Positions 19,918-31,293 of a stretch of 64,000 nt of DNA are shown in pieces. The position numbers and the translations under genes were made by a program. This stretch comes from Streptomyces griseicoloratus (lineage in GTDB: Bacteria; Actinomycetota; Actinomycetes; Streptomycetales; Streptomycetaceae): NCBI RefSeq assembly GCF_014534645.1, contig NZ_JACVQF010000181.1, positions 112,423 through 176,422 of the forward strand. Direction: 5' to 3'. Below the pieces are notes generated by a model. The model saw only the letters and a list, made by a program, of their open reading frames with translations, was not told the origin of the DNA and made no database searches. Numbering within the stretch: the stretch's first letter is position 1; each line of letters begins with the position of its first letter.

Positions 19918-21180
19918 TCAGCCGAGCCGGGACTCCAGCTCCGCCACGATCTCGTTCACGCCGATCGCGGTCTGCTCGCCGGACTCCATGTCCTTGAGCT
20001 GGACGACGCCGTCGGCGAGGTCGCGCTCGCCGGCGACGATCGCGTAGCGGGCGCCGCTGCGGTTGGCGTTCTTCATGGCGCCCTTGAGGCCCTTGCCGCC
20101 GTAGGCGAAGTCGGCGGCGACACCGTTCTTGCGCAGCTCGGTGACCTTCGCGAAGAGGACCCTGCGGGCCTCCTCGCCGAGCGGGACGGCGAACACGGAG
20201 GTCGCGGCCGGGATGTCCAGCTCGATGCCCTCCGCCTCCAGCGCGAGGACCGTCCGGTCGACGCCGAGGGCCCAGCCGACCGACGGCAGGGAGGGGCCGC
20301 CGATCATCTCGGACAGGCCGTCGTAGCGGCCGCCGCCGCCCACCGCGGACTGGGAGCCGAGGCCGTCGTGGACGAACTCGAAGGTCGTGCGCGTGTAGTA
20401 GTCCAGGCCGCGCACCAGCTTCGGGTCGTCCTCGAAGGCCACGCCCGCCGCGGTGATCAGCTCGCGGACCTCCTCGTGGTACGCCTTGCAGGCGTCGCAC
20501 AGGTAGTCGCGCAGCAGCGGGGCGTCGGTGAGCTGCTTCTGCACCTCCGGACGCTTGTCGTCCAGGACGCGCAGCGGGTTGATCTCGGCGCGGCGCAGGG
20601 TGTCCTCGTCGAGGTCCAGGCCGCGCAGGAAGTCCTGGAGGGCGGCCCGGTAGACGGGACGGCACTCCCTGTCGCCCAGGCTGTTGAGCAGGATCCGGAA
20701 CCGGCTCAGGCCGAGCGAGCGGTACGCCTGGTCGGCCAGGATGATCAGCTCGGCGTCCAGCGCCGGGTCCTCCGCGCCGATCGCCTCGGCACCGACCTGG
20801 GAGAAGTGGCGGTAGCGGCCCTTCTGCGGGCGCTCGTAGCGGTACTGCGAGCCGGAGTACCAGACCTTCACCGGCAGGTTGCCCGCCTTGTGCAGGTTGG
20901 CCTCCAGGACCGCGCGCAGCACGGGGGCCGTCGTCTCCGGGCGCAGCGCCAGCCTGTCGCCGCCCTTGGTCTCGAAGACGTACATCTCCTTGGTCACGAT
21001 GTCGGTGGACTCGCCGACACCGCGCGCGAACAGCTCGACGTTCTCGAAGCCGGGCGTCTCGATGTAGCCGTAGCCGGAGCCCCGCAGCGGGGCGGCGATC
21101 GCCTCGCGGACGGCGAGGTACTTCGCCGAGTCCGGCGGCAGCAGGTCGTACGTGCCCTTGGGGGCCTTGAAGGTGCTCAC
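19918..21180 (-). CDS. hisS: histidyl-tRNA synthetase
   Basis: The 420-residue class II enzyme charges tRNA-His. Motif 1 lies near the N-terminus, motif 2 around [18 protein letters not shown], the histidine-specific motif [15 protein letters not shown] in the centre, and motif 3 at [10 protein letters not shown]. The C-terminal anticodon domain starts near [12 protein letters not shown]. The GTG at 21180 opens [17 protein letters not shown], the family start. The MBL-fold gene ends 13 bases upstream, so the two are likely co-transcribed, as in mycobacteria. Confidence 0.97.
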   Translation of the reverse strand: MSTFKAPKGTYDLLPPDSAKYLAVREAIAAPLRGSGYGYIETPGFENVELFARGVGESTDIVTKEMYVFETKGGDRLALRPETTAPVLRAVLEANLHKAGNLPVKVWYSGSQYRYERPQKGRYRHFSQVGAEAIGAEDPALDAELIILADQAYRSLGLSRFRILLNSLGDRECRPVYRAALQDFLRGLDLDEDTLRRAEINPLRVLDDKRPEVQKQLTDAPLLRDYLCDACKAYHEEVRELITAAGVAFEDDPKLVRGLDYYTRTTFEFVHDGLGSQSAVGGGGRYDGLSEMIGGPSLPSVGWALGVDRTVLALEAEGIELDIPAATSVFAVPLGEEARRVLFAKVTELRKNGVAADFAYGGKGLKGAMKNANRSGARYAIVAGERDLADGVVQLKDMESGEQTAIGVNEIVAELESRLG

Positions 21181-21193
21181 GGAAGGTCTCTCG

Positions 21194-21901
21194 TCACATT
21201 CCTCGTCGGGGAGCCTCGCCGGCTCCCTGGCCGGCCGCCACCTGCCGCAGATACGGGTTGGTGGCGCGCTCGTGGCCGATGGTCGTCTGGGGGCCGTGGC
21301 CGGACAGCACCACGGTCGAGTCGTCGAGCGGCAGGCACACGCGGGCCAGCGAGTCGAGCATCTCGGCCATGTCACCGCCGGGCAGGTCGGTGCGTCCGAT
21401 GGAGCCGGCGAACAGCAGGTCGCCCGAGAACAGGATCGGCGGGATGTCCGCCGCCTCGGGCAGGCCGAAGGTCACCGACCCCTTGGTATGGCCCGGCGCG
21501 TGCGCGACCGTCAGCTCCATGCCCGCCAGCTCCAGCTTCGCGCCGTCGGTCATCTCCCTGACGTCGTCCGGCTCCCCCACCGTCAGCTCGCCCATCAGCG
21601 GCATGCCGATGGAGCGGCCGAGGGCCTTCTCGGGGTCGCTCATCATGTAGCGGTCCTCGGGGTGGATCCAGGCCGGCACGTCGTGCGCGCCGCACACCGG
21701 GACGACCGAGGCCACGTGGTCGATGTGGCCGTGGGTGAGGACGACGGCGACGGGCTTGAGCCGATGCTTGGCGAGTGCGTCCTCGACTCCCTGGGCGGCC
21801 TGGTGGCCGGGGTCGATGATCACGCACTCCTCACCGGCGGCGGGGGCGACGAGGTAGCAGTTCGTCCCCCAGGCCCCGGCGGGGAACCCGGCAATGAGCA
21901 C
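21194..21901 (-). CDS. MBL-fold metallo-hydrolase (glyoxalase II-like)
   Basis: The 235-residue protein has the metallo-beta-lactamase metal-binding motif THGHIDH near residue 57, then H in APGHTKGS and D in [13 protein letters not shown]. These residues bind two metals and are those of the hydroxyacylglutathione-hydrolase-like branch. As Streptomyces uses mycothiol, a mycothiol-conjugate thioesterase role is possible but unproven. The start is GTG ([14 protein letters not shown]). It precedes hisS by 13 bases and faces the cyclophilin gene across 180 bases. Confidence 0.88.
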   Translation of the reverse strand: MLIAGFPAGAWGTNCYLVAPAAGEECVIIDPGHQAAQGVEDALAKHRLKPVAVVLTHGHIDHVASVVPVCGAHDVPAWIHPEDRYMMSDPEKALGRSIGMPLMGELTVGEPDDVREMTDGAKLELAGMELTVAHAPGHTKGSVTFGLPEAADIPPILFSGDLLFAGSIGRTDLPGGDMAEMLDSLARVCLPLDDSTVVLSGHGPQTTIGHERATNPYLRQVAAGQGAGEAPRRGM

Positions 21902-22081
21902 GATCGTCCTTCGTTGTGTCGGTTCGGGTGGGCTTGAGGGCCGGCTGCGCCCTGGTCAGAGCCTACCGGCGGTGCCGATTCCTCAGCGAACCCATATACG
22001 GTACGGGGCTACACGCAGGCGGTCGGCTCATCGCGCGCACGCGTACCGGTCGGCACACACGACGCATGAGGAGAGAACCCC

Positions 22082-22903
22082 GTGGTCAGCCAGGAACAGC
22101 GGCGGCGTCAGCTCGCCCGGGAGAAGTTCTTGCGGCAGCAGCAGCGACGTACCTCCGCGCGGCGCAAGGCGCGCATGCGCAACGCGGTGATCGCGTCGGT
22201 GCTCGGCGTGGTCCTGGTCGGCAGCCTCGCGCTGTACACGACCGGGGTCCTCAAGGACGACGACTCCAAGACCAACGCGAGCGCGGAGGTCACGCCGAGC
22301 GCCTCGCCCACCAGCAAGGCGCCGGACCCGTGCGACAAGCCGGCCGAGGGCAAGGTCAAGACGCAGACCTGGAAGAAGGAGCCTGCGATGACCATCGACA
22401 AGTCGGCGAAGTACACGATGACGCTGGCGACGACCTGCGGCGACATAGACATCGACCTGAAGACGTCGGCGGCGCCGCACACCGTCAACTCGTTCAACTT
22501 CCTGGCCGGCAAGGGCTACTTCGACCACACGAGCTGCCACCGGCTCACCACCAACGGGATCTACGTGCTCCAGTGCGGCGACCCGACGGGGCAGGGCAGC
22601 GGCGGTCCCGGCTACAACATCCCGGACGAGAACCTGAAGGACAAGAGCCTGAAGGACAACACGTACCCGGCGGGCACGGTGGCGATGGCGAACACCGGTC
22701 AGCCGGGCACCGGCGGCAGCCAGTTCTTCCTCGTGTACCAGAACAGTCCGCTGCCCCCCAGCTACACACCGTTCGGGACCATCTCGAAGGACGGCATGAC
22801 GGTGCTGAAGAAGATCGCCGCCGCCGGGGAGAGCACCGGCGCGGGTGACGGAGCGCCGAACGCGACGGTCGTGATCGACAAGGCGACCGTCACGAAATCC
22901 TGA
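22082..22903 (+). CDS. membrane-anchored cyclophilin-type peptidyl-prolyl isomerase
   Basis: The 273-residue protein begins with a very basic cytoplasmic head (RRRQLAREKFLRQQQRR), then one membrane helix (about 34-54), a Ser/Thr/Pro linker, and an extracytoplasmic cyclophilin domain (about 105-270) with CGDIDIDL, FDHTSCHRL, and ANTGQPGTGGSQFFLVY. The active-site region is recognisable, although the classical FHR is replaced by CHR. It should help fold exported proteins. GTG follows GAGGAGA. M. tuberculosis has PpiB at the same place beside relA and hisS. Confidence 0.92.
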   Translation: MVSQEQRRRQLAREKFLRQQQRRTSARRKARMRNAVIASVLGVVLVGSLALYTTGVLKDDDSKTNASAEVTPSASPTSKAPDPCDKPAEGKVKTQTWKKEPAMTIDKSAKYTMTLATTCGDIDIDLKTSAAPHTVNSFNFLAGKGYFDHTSCHRLTTNGIYVLQCGDPTGQGSGGPGYNIPDENLKDKSLKDNTYPAGTVAMANTGQPGTGGSQFFLVYQNSPLPPSYTPFGTISKDGMTVLKKIAAAGESTGAGDGAPNATVVIDKATVTKS

Positions 22904-23038
22904 CCCCCAACTGCGAAATTTCGGTCGCGCGGGATGCGGACAGGCCACCCGCCGGTCGCCTATGTTGGCCGTGACGAAACTGTGGACGATGCCCGGGGGC
23001 GGCAAAACCCTCCGCAGGCATCATGTGGAGGAGGCGCT

Positions 23039-24268
23039 GTGAGCAGCGACCCGTGGGGCCGCGTCGACGAGACGGGGACCGTGTACGTGCGTACGGCCGA
23101 CGGCGAGAAGGTCGTCGGTTCCTGGCAGGCAGGCTCCCCCGAGGAGGCGCTGGCCTACTTCGAGCGCAAGTACGAGGGCCTGGTTGTCGAGATCGGCCTC
23201 CTCGAGAAGCGAGTGAAGACCACCGACCTGTCGGCGAAGGACGCCCTGGCCGCCGTCGAGCACCTGCGCGAGCAGGTCGACGCGCACCACGCGGTGGGCG
23301 ACCTGGACGCCCTGCGGGCCCGGCTGGACAAGCTCGTGGAGCTGGTGGAGGCGCGGCGCGAGGAGCGCAAGGCGCAGCGGGCCAAGCAGTCCGACGAGGC
23401 GCGCAGCGCGAAGGAGGCGCTGGTCGCCGAGGCCGAGGAGCTGGCGCAGTCCGACCAGTGGCGGGCGGCCGGCGAGCGGCTGCGGGCGCTGGTGGACACC
23501 TGGAAGGGTCTGCCGCGGCTGGACCGCAAGTCGGACGACGAGCTGTGGCACCGCTTCTCGCACGCCCGGTCGGCGTTCTCCAAGCGGCGCAAGCAGCACT
23601 TCGCCCAGCTGGACGCGCAGCGCGAGGAGGCCCGCCGGACCAAGGAGCGGCTGGTCGCCGAGGCCGAGGCGTTGTCGAACTCGACGGACTGGGGTCCGAC
23701 GGCCGCGCGCTACCGCGACCTGATGGCCGAGTGGAAGGCCGCCGGCCGTGCCCAGCGTGAGCACGAGGACGACCTGTGGAACCGCTTCCGCGGTGCCCAG
23801 GACGTCTTCTTCGCCGCCCGCAGCTCGGTCTTCGCCGAGCGCGACGCCGAGCAGGCGGAGAACCTCAAGCTCAAGGAGGAGCTGGCCGAGGAGGCCGAGA
23901 AGCTCCTGCCGATCCGGGACCTGAAGGCGGCCCGTGCCGCGTTCCGCTCGGTCAACGAGCGCTGGGAGGCCATCGGCCACGTGCCGCGCGACGCCCGGCC
24001 GAGGGTCGAGGGGCGGATGCACGCGGTCGAGCGGGCGATCCAGGAGGCCGAGGAGGCCGAGTGGCGCCGGACGAACCCGGAGGCACGCGCGCGTGCCGAG
24101 GGTCTGACCGGCCAGCTCCAGGCCGCGGTGGACAAGCTGCGGTCCCAGATCGAGCAGGCGCGCGCCCAGGGCAACAACGCCAAGGCCGACAAGCTCGAGA
24201 AGGAGCTGGAGGGCCGGCAGGCGCTGCTGGACCAGGCGCTGAAGGGTCTGCAGGAGTTCGGCGGCTGA
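23039..24268 (+). CDS. DUF349 coiled-coil protein
   Basis: The 409-residue protein is almost wholly charged alpha-helix. At least three DUF349 repeats of about 70 residues are visible, each with a W-KAAG/LP-like turn and DDELWHRFSHAR or EDDLWNRFRGAQ. It is cytoplasmic with no membrane segment. Function is unknown; DUF349 proteins in other bacteria have been linked to stress response. The GTG follows GGAGGAGG. The 135-base interval from the cyclophilin gene has a TATGTT box and an imperfect GATGCC/GGCATC hairpin, so it probably has its own promoter. Confidence 0.85.
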   Translation: MSSDPWGRVDETGTVYVRTADGEKVVGSWQAGSPEEALAYFERKYEGLVVEIGLLEKRVKTTDLSAKDALAAVEHLREQVDAHHAVGDLDALRARLDKLVELVEARREERKAQRAKQSDEARSAKEALVAEAEELAQSDQWRAAGERLRALVDTWKGLPRLDRKSDDELWHRFSHARSAFSKRRKQHFAQLDAQREEARRTKERLVAEAEALSNSTDWGPTAARYRDLMAEWKAAGRAQREHEDDLWNRFRGAQDVFFAARSSVFAERDAEQAENLKLKEELAEEAEKLLPIRDLKAARAAFRSVNERWEAIGHVPRDARPRVEGRMHAVERAIQEAEEAEWRRTNPEARARAEGLTGQLQAAVDKLRSQIEQARAQGNNAKADKLEKELEGRQALLDQALKGLQEFGG

Positions 24269-24277
24269 CCGACCCGT

Positions 24278-24328
24278 ACGAAGGAGGCGGCCCGGCGGTG
24301 TGTCCCACCGCCGGGCCGCCTCCTTCGT
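24278..24328. terminator. bidirectional terminator between DUF349 gene and relA
   Basis: A perfect 23-bp stem (24278-24300 with 24306-24328) has a 5-base loop. It sits between two convergent genes, 9 bases from each stop, and should end both transcripts. Confidence 0.9.
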
Positions 24329-24337
24329 GGGGCTACG

Positions 24338-26872
<2,535 letters not shown>

Positions 26873-26929
26873 GAGGACTCCTCGTGCGCGATCCGGGTCC
26901 CCCGGTCAGGCTCCGGAAACCCCATGGTA

Positions 26930-26952
26930 GCGATCCTGCGTCCCAGGATCGC
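26930..26952. promoter_or_regulatory. perfect 9-bp inverted repeat upstream of relA
   Basis: GCGATCCTG-CGTCC-CAGGATCGC lies 58-80 bases ahead of the relA TTG. On the minus strand a consensus-like TTGACG (26979-26974) stands just upstream. The repeat could be an operator over the promoter or a leader hairpin. Confidence 0.45.
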
Positions 26953-26989
26953 CTTCTGGCCATTGTGAGGGCCGTCAACCAGAGAAACG

Positions 26990-27028
26990 CCGGAGGCGGA
27001 CGCCGGATTCCTCCGGGCCCGCCTCCGG
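26990..27028 (-). terminator. terminator after apt
   Basis: CCGGAGGCGG (26990-26999) pairs with CCGCCTCCGG (27019-27028) over a 19-base loop. On the minus strand it is followed by CGTTTCTCT. It starts 16 bases beyond the apt stop. Confidence 0.7.
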
Positions 27029-27044
27029 GGTGCCACGAGACCTG

Positions 27045-27584
27045 TCAGACCGTGAGGAGCGCCTCCAGCGGGGCCCCGGCCAGAGCCGGCTCCAGCCGGG
27101 CCCGTCCGTCGAGGAAGCCCAGCTCCATCAGGACGGCGAGGCCCGCGACCTGGGCACCGGCCCGGCGGATCAGCTGCAGCGAGGCCTCGGCGGTGCCGCC
27201 GGTGGCGAGGACGTCGTCGACGACCAGGACGCGGTCGCCGGCGCTCAGGTCCTCGGCGTGCACCTCGATCTCGGCCGAGCCGTACTCCAGGTCGTACGCC
27301 TGGCTGAGGGTGGCTCCGGGGAGCTTGCCCGCCTTGCGTACGGGGATGAAGCCGAGGCCGGCCCGGACGGCGACCGGGGCGCCGAGGATGAAGCCGCGGG
27401 CCTCCAGACCGATGATCTTGGTGGCACCGGTGCGCTCGGCGATCTCGGCGAGCGCGTCGGTGAGCGCGGTGAACGCCGCCGGGTCCGCCAGGAGCGGGGT
27501 GATGTCCTTGAACACCACGCCCGGCTCCGGATAGTCGGCCACGTCCCGGATGCGGCTGAGGAGCAGTTCCCGGATGTCGGTCAT
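27045..27584 (-). CDS. apt: adenine phosphoribosyltransferase
   Basis: The 179-residue salvage enzyme makes AMP from adenine and PRPP. The PRPP motif VLVVDDVLATGGTAEA is intact, and the N-terminal FKDITPLLADP and GLEARGFILG segments are diagnostic. The ATG overlaps the secF stop as ATGA. The secD-secF-apt-relA order is conserved in actinobacteria; it places nucleotide salvage next to the alarmone gene. Confidence 0.97.
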   Translation of the reverse strand: MTDIRELLLSRIRDVADYPEPGVVFKDITPLLADPAAFTALTDALAEIAERTGATKIIGLEARGFILGAPVAVRAGLGFIPVRKAGKLPGATLSQAYDLEYGSAEIEVHAEDLSAGDRVLVVDDVLATGGTAEASLQLIRRAGAQVAGLAVLMELGFLDGRARLEPALAGAPLEALLTV

Positions 27585-28699
27585 CGGCGCTTCCCCGAGG
27601 GTCGGCCACGGCCGCGCGTGCGGGACGCGGACTGGTTGCGGGCGCCGACGACCGCGGCGGCCGCGTCGTCCGGCTCGTCGTCGAGCGGGCCGGACGCGAC
27701 GTCGTCCTCCGGGGACTCGCCCTTGGCCGCGGCCTGGGCCCGCTTGGCGAGGACGCGCTTCTTGAGGGCCTTCATCTGCGGCTCGCGCTCCTTGAGGTCG
27801 GCGACGAGCGGCGTGGCGATGAAGATCGACGAGTACGCACCGGCCGCGAGACCGACGAACAGCGACAGCGAGATGTCGTTGAGCATGCCTGCGCCGAGCA
27901 CACCGCCGCCGATGAACAGCAGACCGGCCACCGGCAGGAGCGCGACCACCGTGGTGTTGATGGAGCGCACCAGCGTGCTGTTGATCGACCGGTTGGCGAT
28001 CTCGGCGTACGTCCAGCGGGTCTGCTTGGTGATGTCTCTCGTCTGCTCCTTGAGACTGTCGAAGACGACGACCGTGTCGTAGAGCGAGTAACCGAGGATC
28101 GTCAGCAGACCGATGACCGTACCGGGCGTCACCTCGAAGCCGACGAGGGCGTAGATGCCGACGGTGATGGTGATGTCGTGGATCAGCGCGACGAACGCGG
28201 CGAGCGCCATGCGCCACTCGAACGCGATCGCCAGATAGATCACCACCAGGACCAGGAAGATCCCGAGGCCCTGCCACGCCTTGTTGGCGATCTGGTCACC
28301 CCAGCTGGGGCCCACCAGATCGGCGTTGATCCTCTCCGCCTCGACCTTGAGGTCCTCGGCGAGCTGTTCCTTGATCTGGTCCGACTGGGCGGTGTCGGTG
28401 CCGGCGATCTGGATGCGCAGGCTGCCGTCGCCCAGCTTCTGGACGATCGCGTCGTGGCCGGAGGCCTCCTCCGCGTACCCCTCGGCCTGGGACACCGAGG
28501 CGCTCATGTTCTTCGGGGTGGTGAAGACCGCACCGCCCTGGAACTCGATGCCCATGTGCAGGCCGCGCACCGCCAGGCCGACGATGGCCGTGATGGTGAT
28601 CAGGATCGAGATGCCGTACCAGATCTTGCGGTTCTTGACGAAGTCGTAGCCGATCTCGCCGTGGTGCAGTCGGGCGCCGAGGTTGCCGAGCTTCGACAT
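27581..28699 (-). CDS. secF: protein translocase subunit SecF
   Basis: The 372-residue protein works with SecD to pull exported proteins across the membrane by proton motive force. Six membrane helices fit the RND-like fold: one at 22-42, an extracytoplasmic loop, then five helices from about 165 to 300. Family motifs IEFQGGAVF and FEWRMALAAFVALIHDI, TILGYSLYDTVVVFD are visible. The tail is charged. The ATG (MSKLGNLGARLHHGE) lies one base beyond the secD stop. The in-frame region upstream is inside secD. Confidence 0.96.
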   Translation of the reverse strand: MSKLGNLGARLHHGEIGYDFVKNRKIWYGISILITITAIVGLAVRGLHMGIEFQGGAVFTTPKNMSASVSQAEGYAEEASGHDAIVQKLGDGSLRIQIAGTDTAQSDQIKEQLAEDLKVEAERINADLVGPSWGDQIANKAWQGLGIFLVLVVIYLAIAFEWRMALAAFVALIHDITITVGIYALVGFEVTPGTVIGLLTILGYSLYDTVVVFDSLKEQTRDITKQTRWTYAEIANRSINSTLVRSINTTVVALLPVAGLLFIGGGVLGAGMLNDISLSLFVGLAAGAYSSIFIATPLVADLKEREPQMKALKKRVLAKRAQAAAKGESPEDDVASGPLDDEPDDAAAAVVGARNQSASRTRGRGRPSGKRR

Positions 28700-28700
28700 C

Positions 28701-30491
28701 TCACGCCTCCTTCGTCTCGACAGGGCCGGCGGGGTGGGCGGGGCGGCGCGTGCGGCGCAGCGGCGGCTTGGCACCCAGGCTCTTCGGATCCAGACCGGAC
28801 CACTTGTGGCCGCTCGCGAAGAACTTGCGGCGGGCCATCAGCGTGAGCAGCGGCTTGGTGAAGAGGAACACGACGACCACGTCGAGCAGGGTGGTCAGAC
28901 CCAGCGTGAAGGCGAAGCCCTGGACCTTGCCGACGGTGACGATGAAGAGCACCGCGGCGGCGAGGAACGACACGAAGTCGGAGACCAGGATGGTGCGCCG
29001 GGCGCGCGGCCAGGCCCGCTCGACGGCGGGGCGCAGCGAGCGGCCCTCGCGGATCTCGTCGCGGACGCGTTCGAAGTACACGATGAACGAGTCCGCGGTG
29101 ATGCCGATGGCGACGATGGCACCGCACACCGCCGGCAGATTCAGGGCGAAGCCGATGGTCGGGCCGAGCAGCGACATGATCACGTAGGTCAGGGCCGCGG
29201 ACACCAGCAGCGAGGCCACGGCGATGAACGACAGGCCGCGGTAGTAGACGAGGAGGTAGATGACGACCAGGGCGAGGCCGATCGCGCCCGCGATCAGGCC
29301 GGCCTGCAGCTGCTCACCGCCGAGCGCGGCGGTGACGGTGGTGACGCTGTCCTCCTTGAAGGTCAGCGGCAGGGCGCCGTAGGACAGCATGTTGGCGAGG
29401 CTCTGGGCCTCCTCCTGCGTGAAGTTGCCGGAGATCTCGGCGTTGCCGCCGGTCAGCGCCTGGCTGACGTACGGGTCGGAGACGACCTCGTTGTCCAGGA
29501 CGATGGCGAACTGGTTCTGCGGCGACTGGTTCTTCGCCAGCTTGCCGGTGATGCTCGCGAACTTCTTGGCGCCGCCGTCGGTGAAGTCCATCGTGACGGT
29601 CCAGCCGGCGGCGGTCTGCGTGTTGAAGACGGCCTGGGCGTCGTCGACGTCCGTGCCGTCGACCTCGGCGGGGCCGAGGATGTACTTCTGCCACTGGCCC
29701 TGCGAGTTCTGGCCGCAGGCCACCGTCGCGTCCTGCGGCTTGGCGCCGTCGCCGGCCCTGGCGCGGGCCGCCTCGTCGGTGCAGTCGAGCGCGGCGTACT
29801 GGGCCTGGAGTTCGCCGTCGTCGCCGCTGCCGGAGGCGGTGGCGCTCGGGGACGGCGAGGCCTTGCCGGAGGCGTCGCCGGACGGGGAGGGGTCGGCCTT
29901 CAGGGCGTCGGTGACCGCACGGCCCTGGGTGGTGGAGCTCGCCGATGCGGAGGCGGACGGCGACGAGCTCGCCTTCTCGTCGCCGGTGGCCTTGTCCGTG
30001 GCCTTGTCGGCGGCCTTGTCGGTGGCCTCGCCGGAGGGGCTGCCGGACGCGCTCGGCGTGGGGCTGGCCGTCCCGGCCGGGCCGGAGAGCTCGGTGGCGA
30101 TGACCGGACGGAAGTAGAGCTTGGCGGTGGTGCCGACCTGCTCGCGGGCTTCCTTGGAGTTCGTCCCCTTGGGGATGTTGACGATGATGTTCCGGTCGCC
30201 CTGGGTCTGCACCTCGGCCTCGGAGACGCCCAGGCCGTTGACGCGGCGCTCCATGATCTCGACCGCGGTGTCCATGTTGGTCTTGTTGATCGCGGATTCC
30301 TGGCCGGGCTCGGACTCGGCGCGGAGCGTGATGCTCGTACCGCCGGCCAGGTCGATGCCGAGACGCGGAGTGGTGTGCCCGGAGGCGAACATCCCCCCGG
30401 TGAGCGCCACGATGGCGATCAGGATCAGGGCCAGCGAGCGCCCCGGCTTGCTCGGTGCGCTCGCATTACGTCCCTTTTTAGGTGCTGCCAC
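28701..30491 (-). CDS. secD: protein translocase subunit SecD
   Basis: The 596-residue protein has one helix near 19-38, a large extracytoplasmic region (about 40-400), and five further helices. Motifs LGIDLAGGTSITL and the LPAVCGAIVAIGITADSFIVYFE region identify SecD. Between roughly residues 137 and 240 the outer domain carries a Ser/Ala/Thr/Lys-rich low-complexity stretch (SPTPSASGSPSG, DKAADKATDKATG), which makes it longer than non-actinobacterial SecD. The GTG follows GAGGGAG. It is the second gene of yajC-secD-secF. Confidence 0.96.
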   Translation of the reverse strand: MAAPKKGRNASAPSKPGRSLALILIAIVALTGGMFASGHTTPRLGIDLAGGTSITLRAESEPGQESAINKTNMDTAVEIMERRVNGLGVSEAEVQTQGDRNIIVNIPKGTNSKEAREQVGTTAKLYFRPVIATELSGPAGTASPTPSASGSPSGEATDKAADKATDKATGDEKASSSPSASASASSTTQGRAVTDALKADPSPSGDASGKASPSPSATASGSGDDGELQAQYAALDCTDEAARARAGDGAKPQDATVACGQNSQGQWQKYILGPAEVDGTDVDDAQAVFNTQTAAGWTVTMDFTDGGAKKFASITGKLAKNQSPQNQFAIVLDNEVVSDPYVSQALTGGNAEISGNFTQEEAQSLANMLSYGALPLTFKEDSVTTVTAALGGEQLQAGLIAGAIGLALVVIYLLVYYRGLSFIAVASLLVSAALTYVIMSLLGPTIGFALNLPAVCGAIVAIGITADSFIVYFERVRDEIREGRSLRPAVERAWPRARRTILVSDFVSFLAAAVLFIVTVGKVQGFAFTLGLTTLLDVVVVFLFTKPLLTLMARRKFFASGHKWSGLDPKSLGAKPPLRRTRRPAHPAGPVETKEA

Positions 30492-30585
30492 CTTCTCGTA
30501 CTCCCTCTCGGGCCGCCTCGCGCCGGGTCGGCGTACCGGCGGCCATGACATGGTGTCGGGATACCGTGCGAGCCGCGCGTCACGC

Positions 30586-30614
30586 GGGGCGCGCGGGCCC
30601 TGCCCGCGCGCCCC
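30586..30614 (-). terminator. hairpin between yajC and secD
   Basis: A perfect 13-bp stem of GGGGCGCGCGGGC with a 3-base loop starts 10 bases after the yajC stop. With no U-tract, it may reduce read-through from yajC into secD, which would set their ratio. Confidence 0.55.
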
Positions 30615-30623
30615 GGGGCACGG

Positions 30624-31118
30624 CTACTTCGCCTCGGAGCCGCCGTCGGCCTTCTTCGCCTGCTCGTCCGTCTTCGCCTCGGCGGGCGCGGCGTCGTCGG
30701 CCGGCTCGTCGGCCGCGTCCTTCTTGCCGAGGTCGACGGGCTTGTCGTCGGAGGCGTCGGTGGCGGAGGCGTCGGTCTCGGTGAGGGAGGAGGCGTCGTC
30801 CGGGACGATGTCGGCGTCGGACTTCAGGTCGTGCTCGATGCCGTGCACGATGCGGTTGTACTCGTCGTCGCTCAGGACGGCGCCGATGGAGTTCTTGGCG
30901 AAGAGCAGTTCGACGCCCGGACCGGCGTCGAGGAGGACCGTGTCCTCGTTGACCTCCTTGACCGTGGCGTACATGCCCCCGATGGTGCGGACGCCGGAAC
31001 CGGGCTGCATCTGGTTCCGCATCTCGACGGCCTGCTGCTGCTTCTTCTTCGCCGACCGGGTCATCAGGAACATGGCCCCGATGAGCACGATGAACGGGAG
31101 GAGGGTCACGAGACTCAC
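30624..31118 (-). CDS. yajC: preprotein translocase subunit YajC
   Basis: The 164-residue protein has one N-terminal membrane helix (LVTLLPFIVLIGAMFLM), then the conserved cytoplasmic YajC core (about 25-85; GSGVRTIGGMYATVKEV) and an acidic Asp/Ala-rich tail of about 70 residues. It joins the SecDF complex. The GTG start is at 31118. secD lies 131 bases downstream beyond a hairpin. About 175 bases without a gene separate it from ruvB. Confidence 0.93.
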   Translation of the reverse strand: MSLVTLLPFIVLIGAMFLMTRSAKKKQQQAVEMRNQMQPGSGVRTIGGMYATVKEVNEDTVLLDAGPGVELLFAKNSIGAVLSDDEYNRIVHGIEHDLKSDADIVPDDASSLTETDASATDASDDKPVDLGKKDAADEPADDAAPAEAKTDEQAKKADGGSEAK

Positions 31119-31293
31119 GGGTCGGTACTTCCTTCACACGACCGCGATGGTGAGCGGCCTGATGGTTGGGGGTGTGTGCACCGCCGACAGAGGCGGCATC
31201 GGCGGAGTCTAAGCGAGTCCGCGCGCATGGAACAACGCTCAGCATGGCACCAGGGTTCCTGGTCCGGCCAGTGTGCTCGCCGTGACGACGGCA

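Noticed and set aside
22904-23038. Riboswitch upstream of the DUF349 gene
   Set aside because: A GATGCC/GGCATC hairpin is present but too short and unlike any riboswitch I know. The palindrome CGAAATTTCG at 22914 alone is weak evidence.
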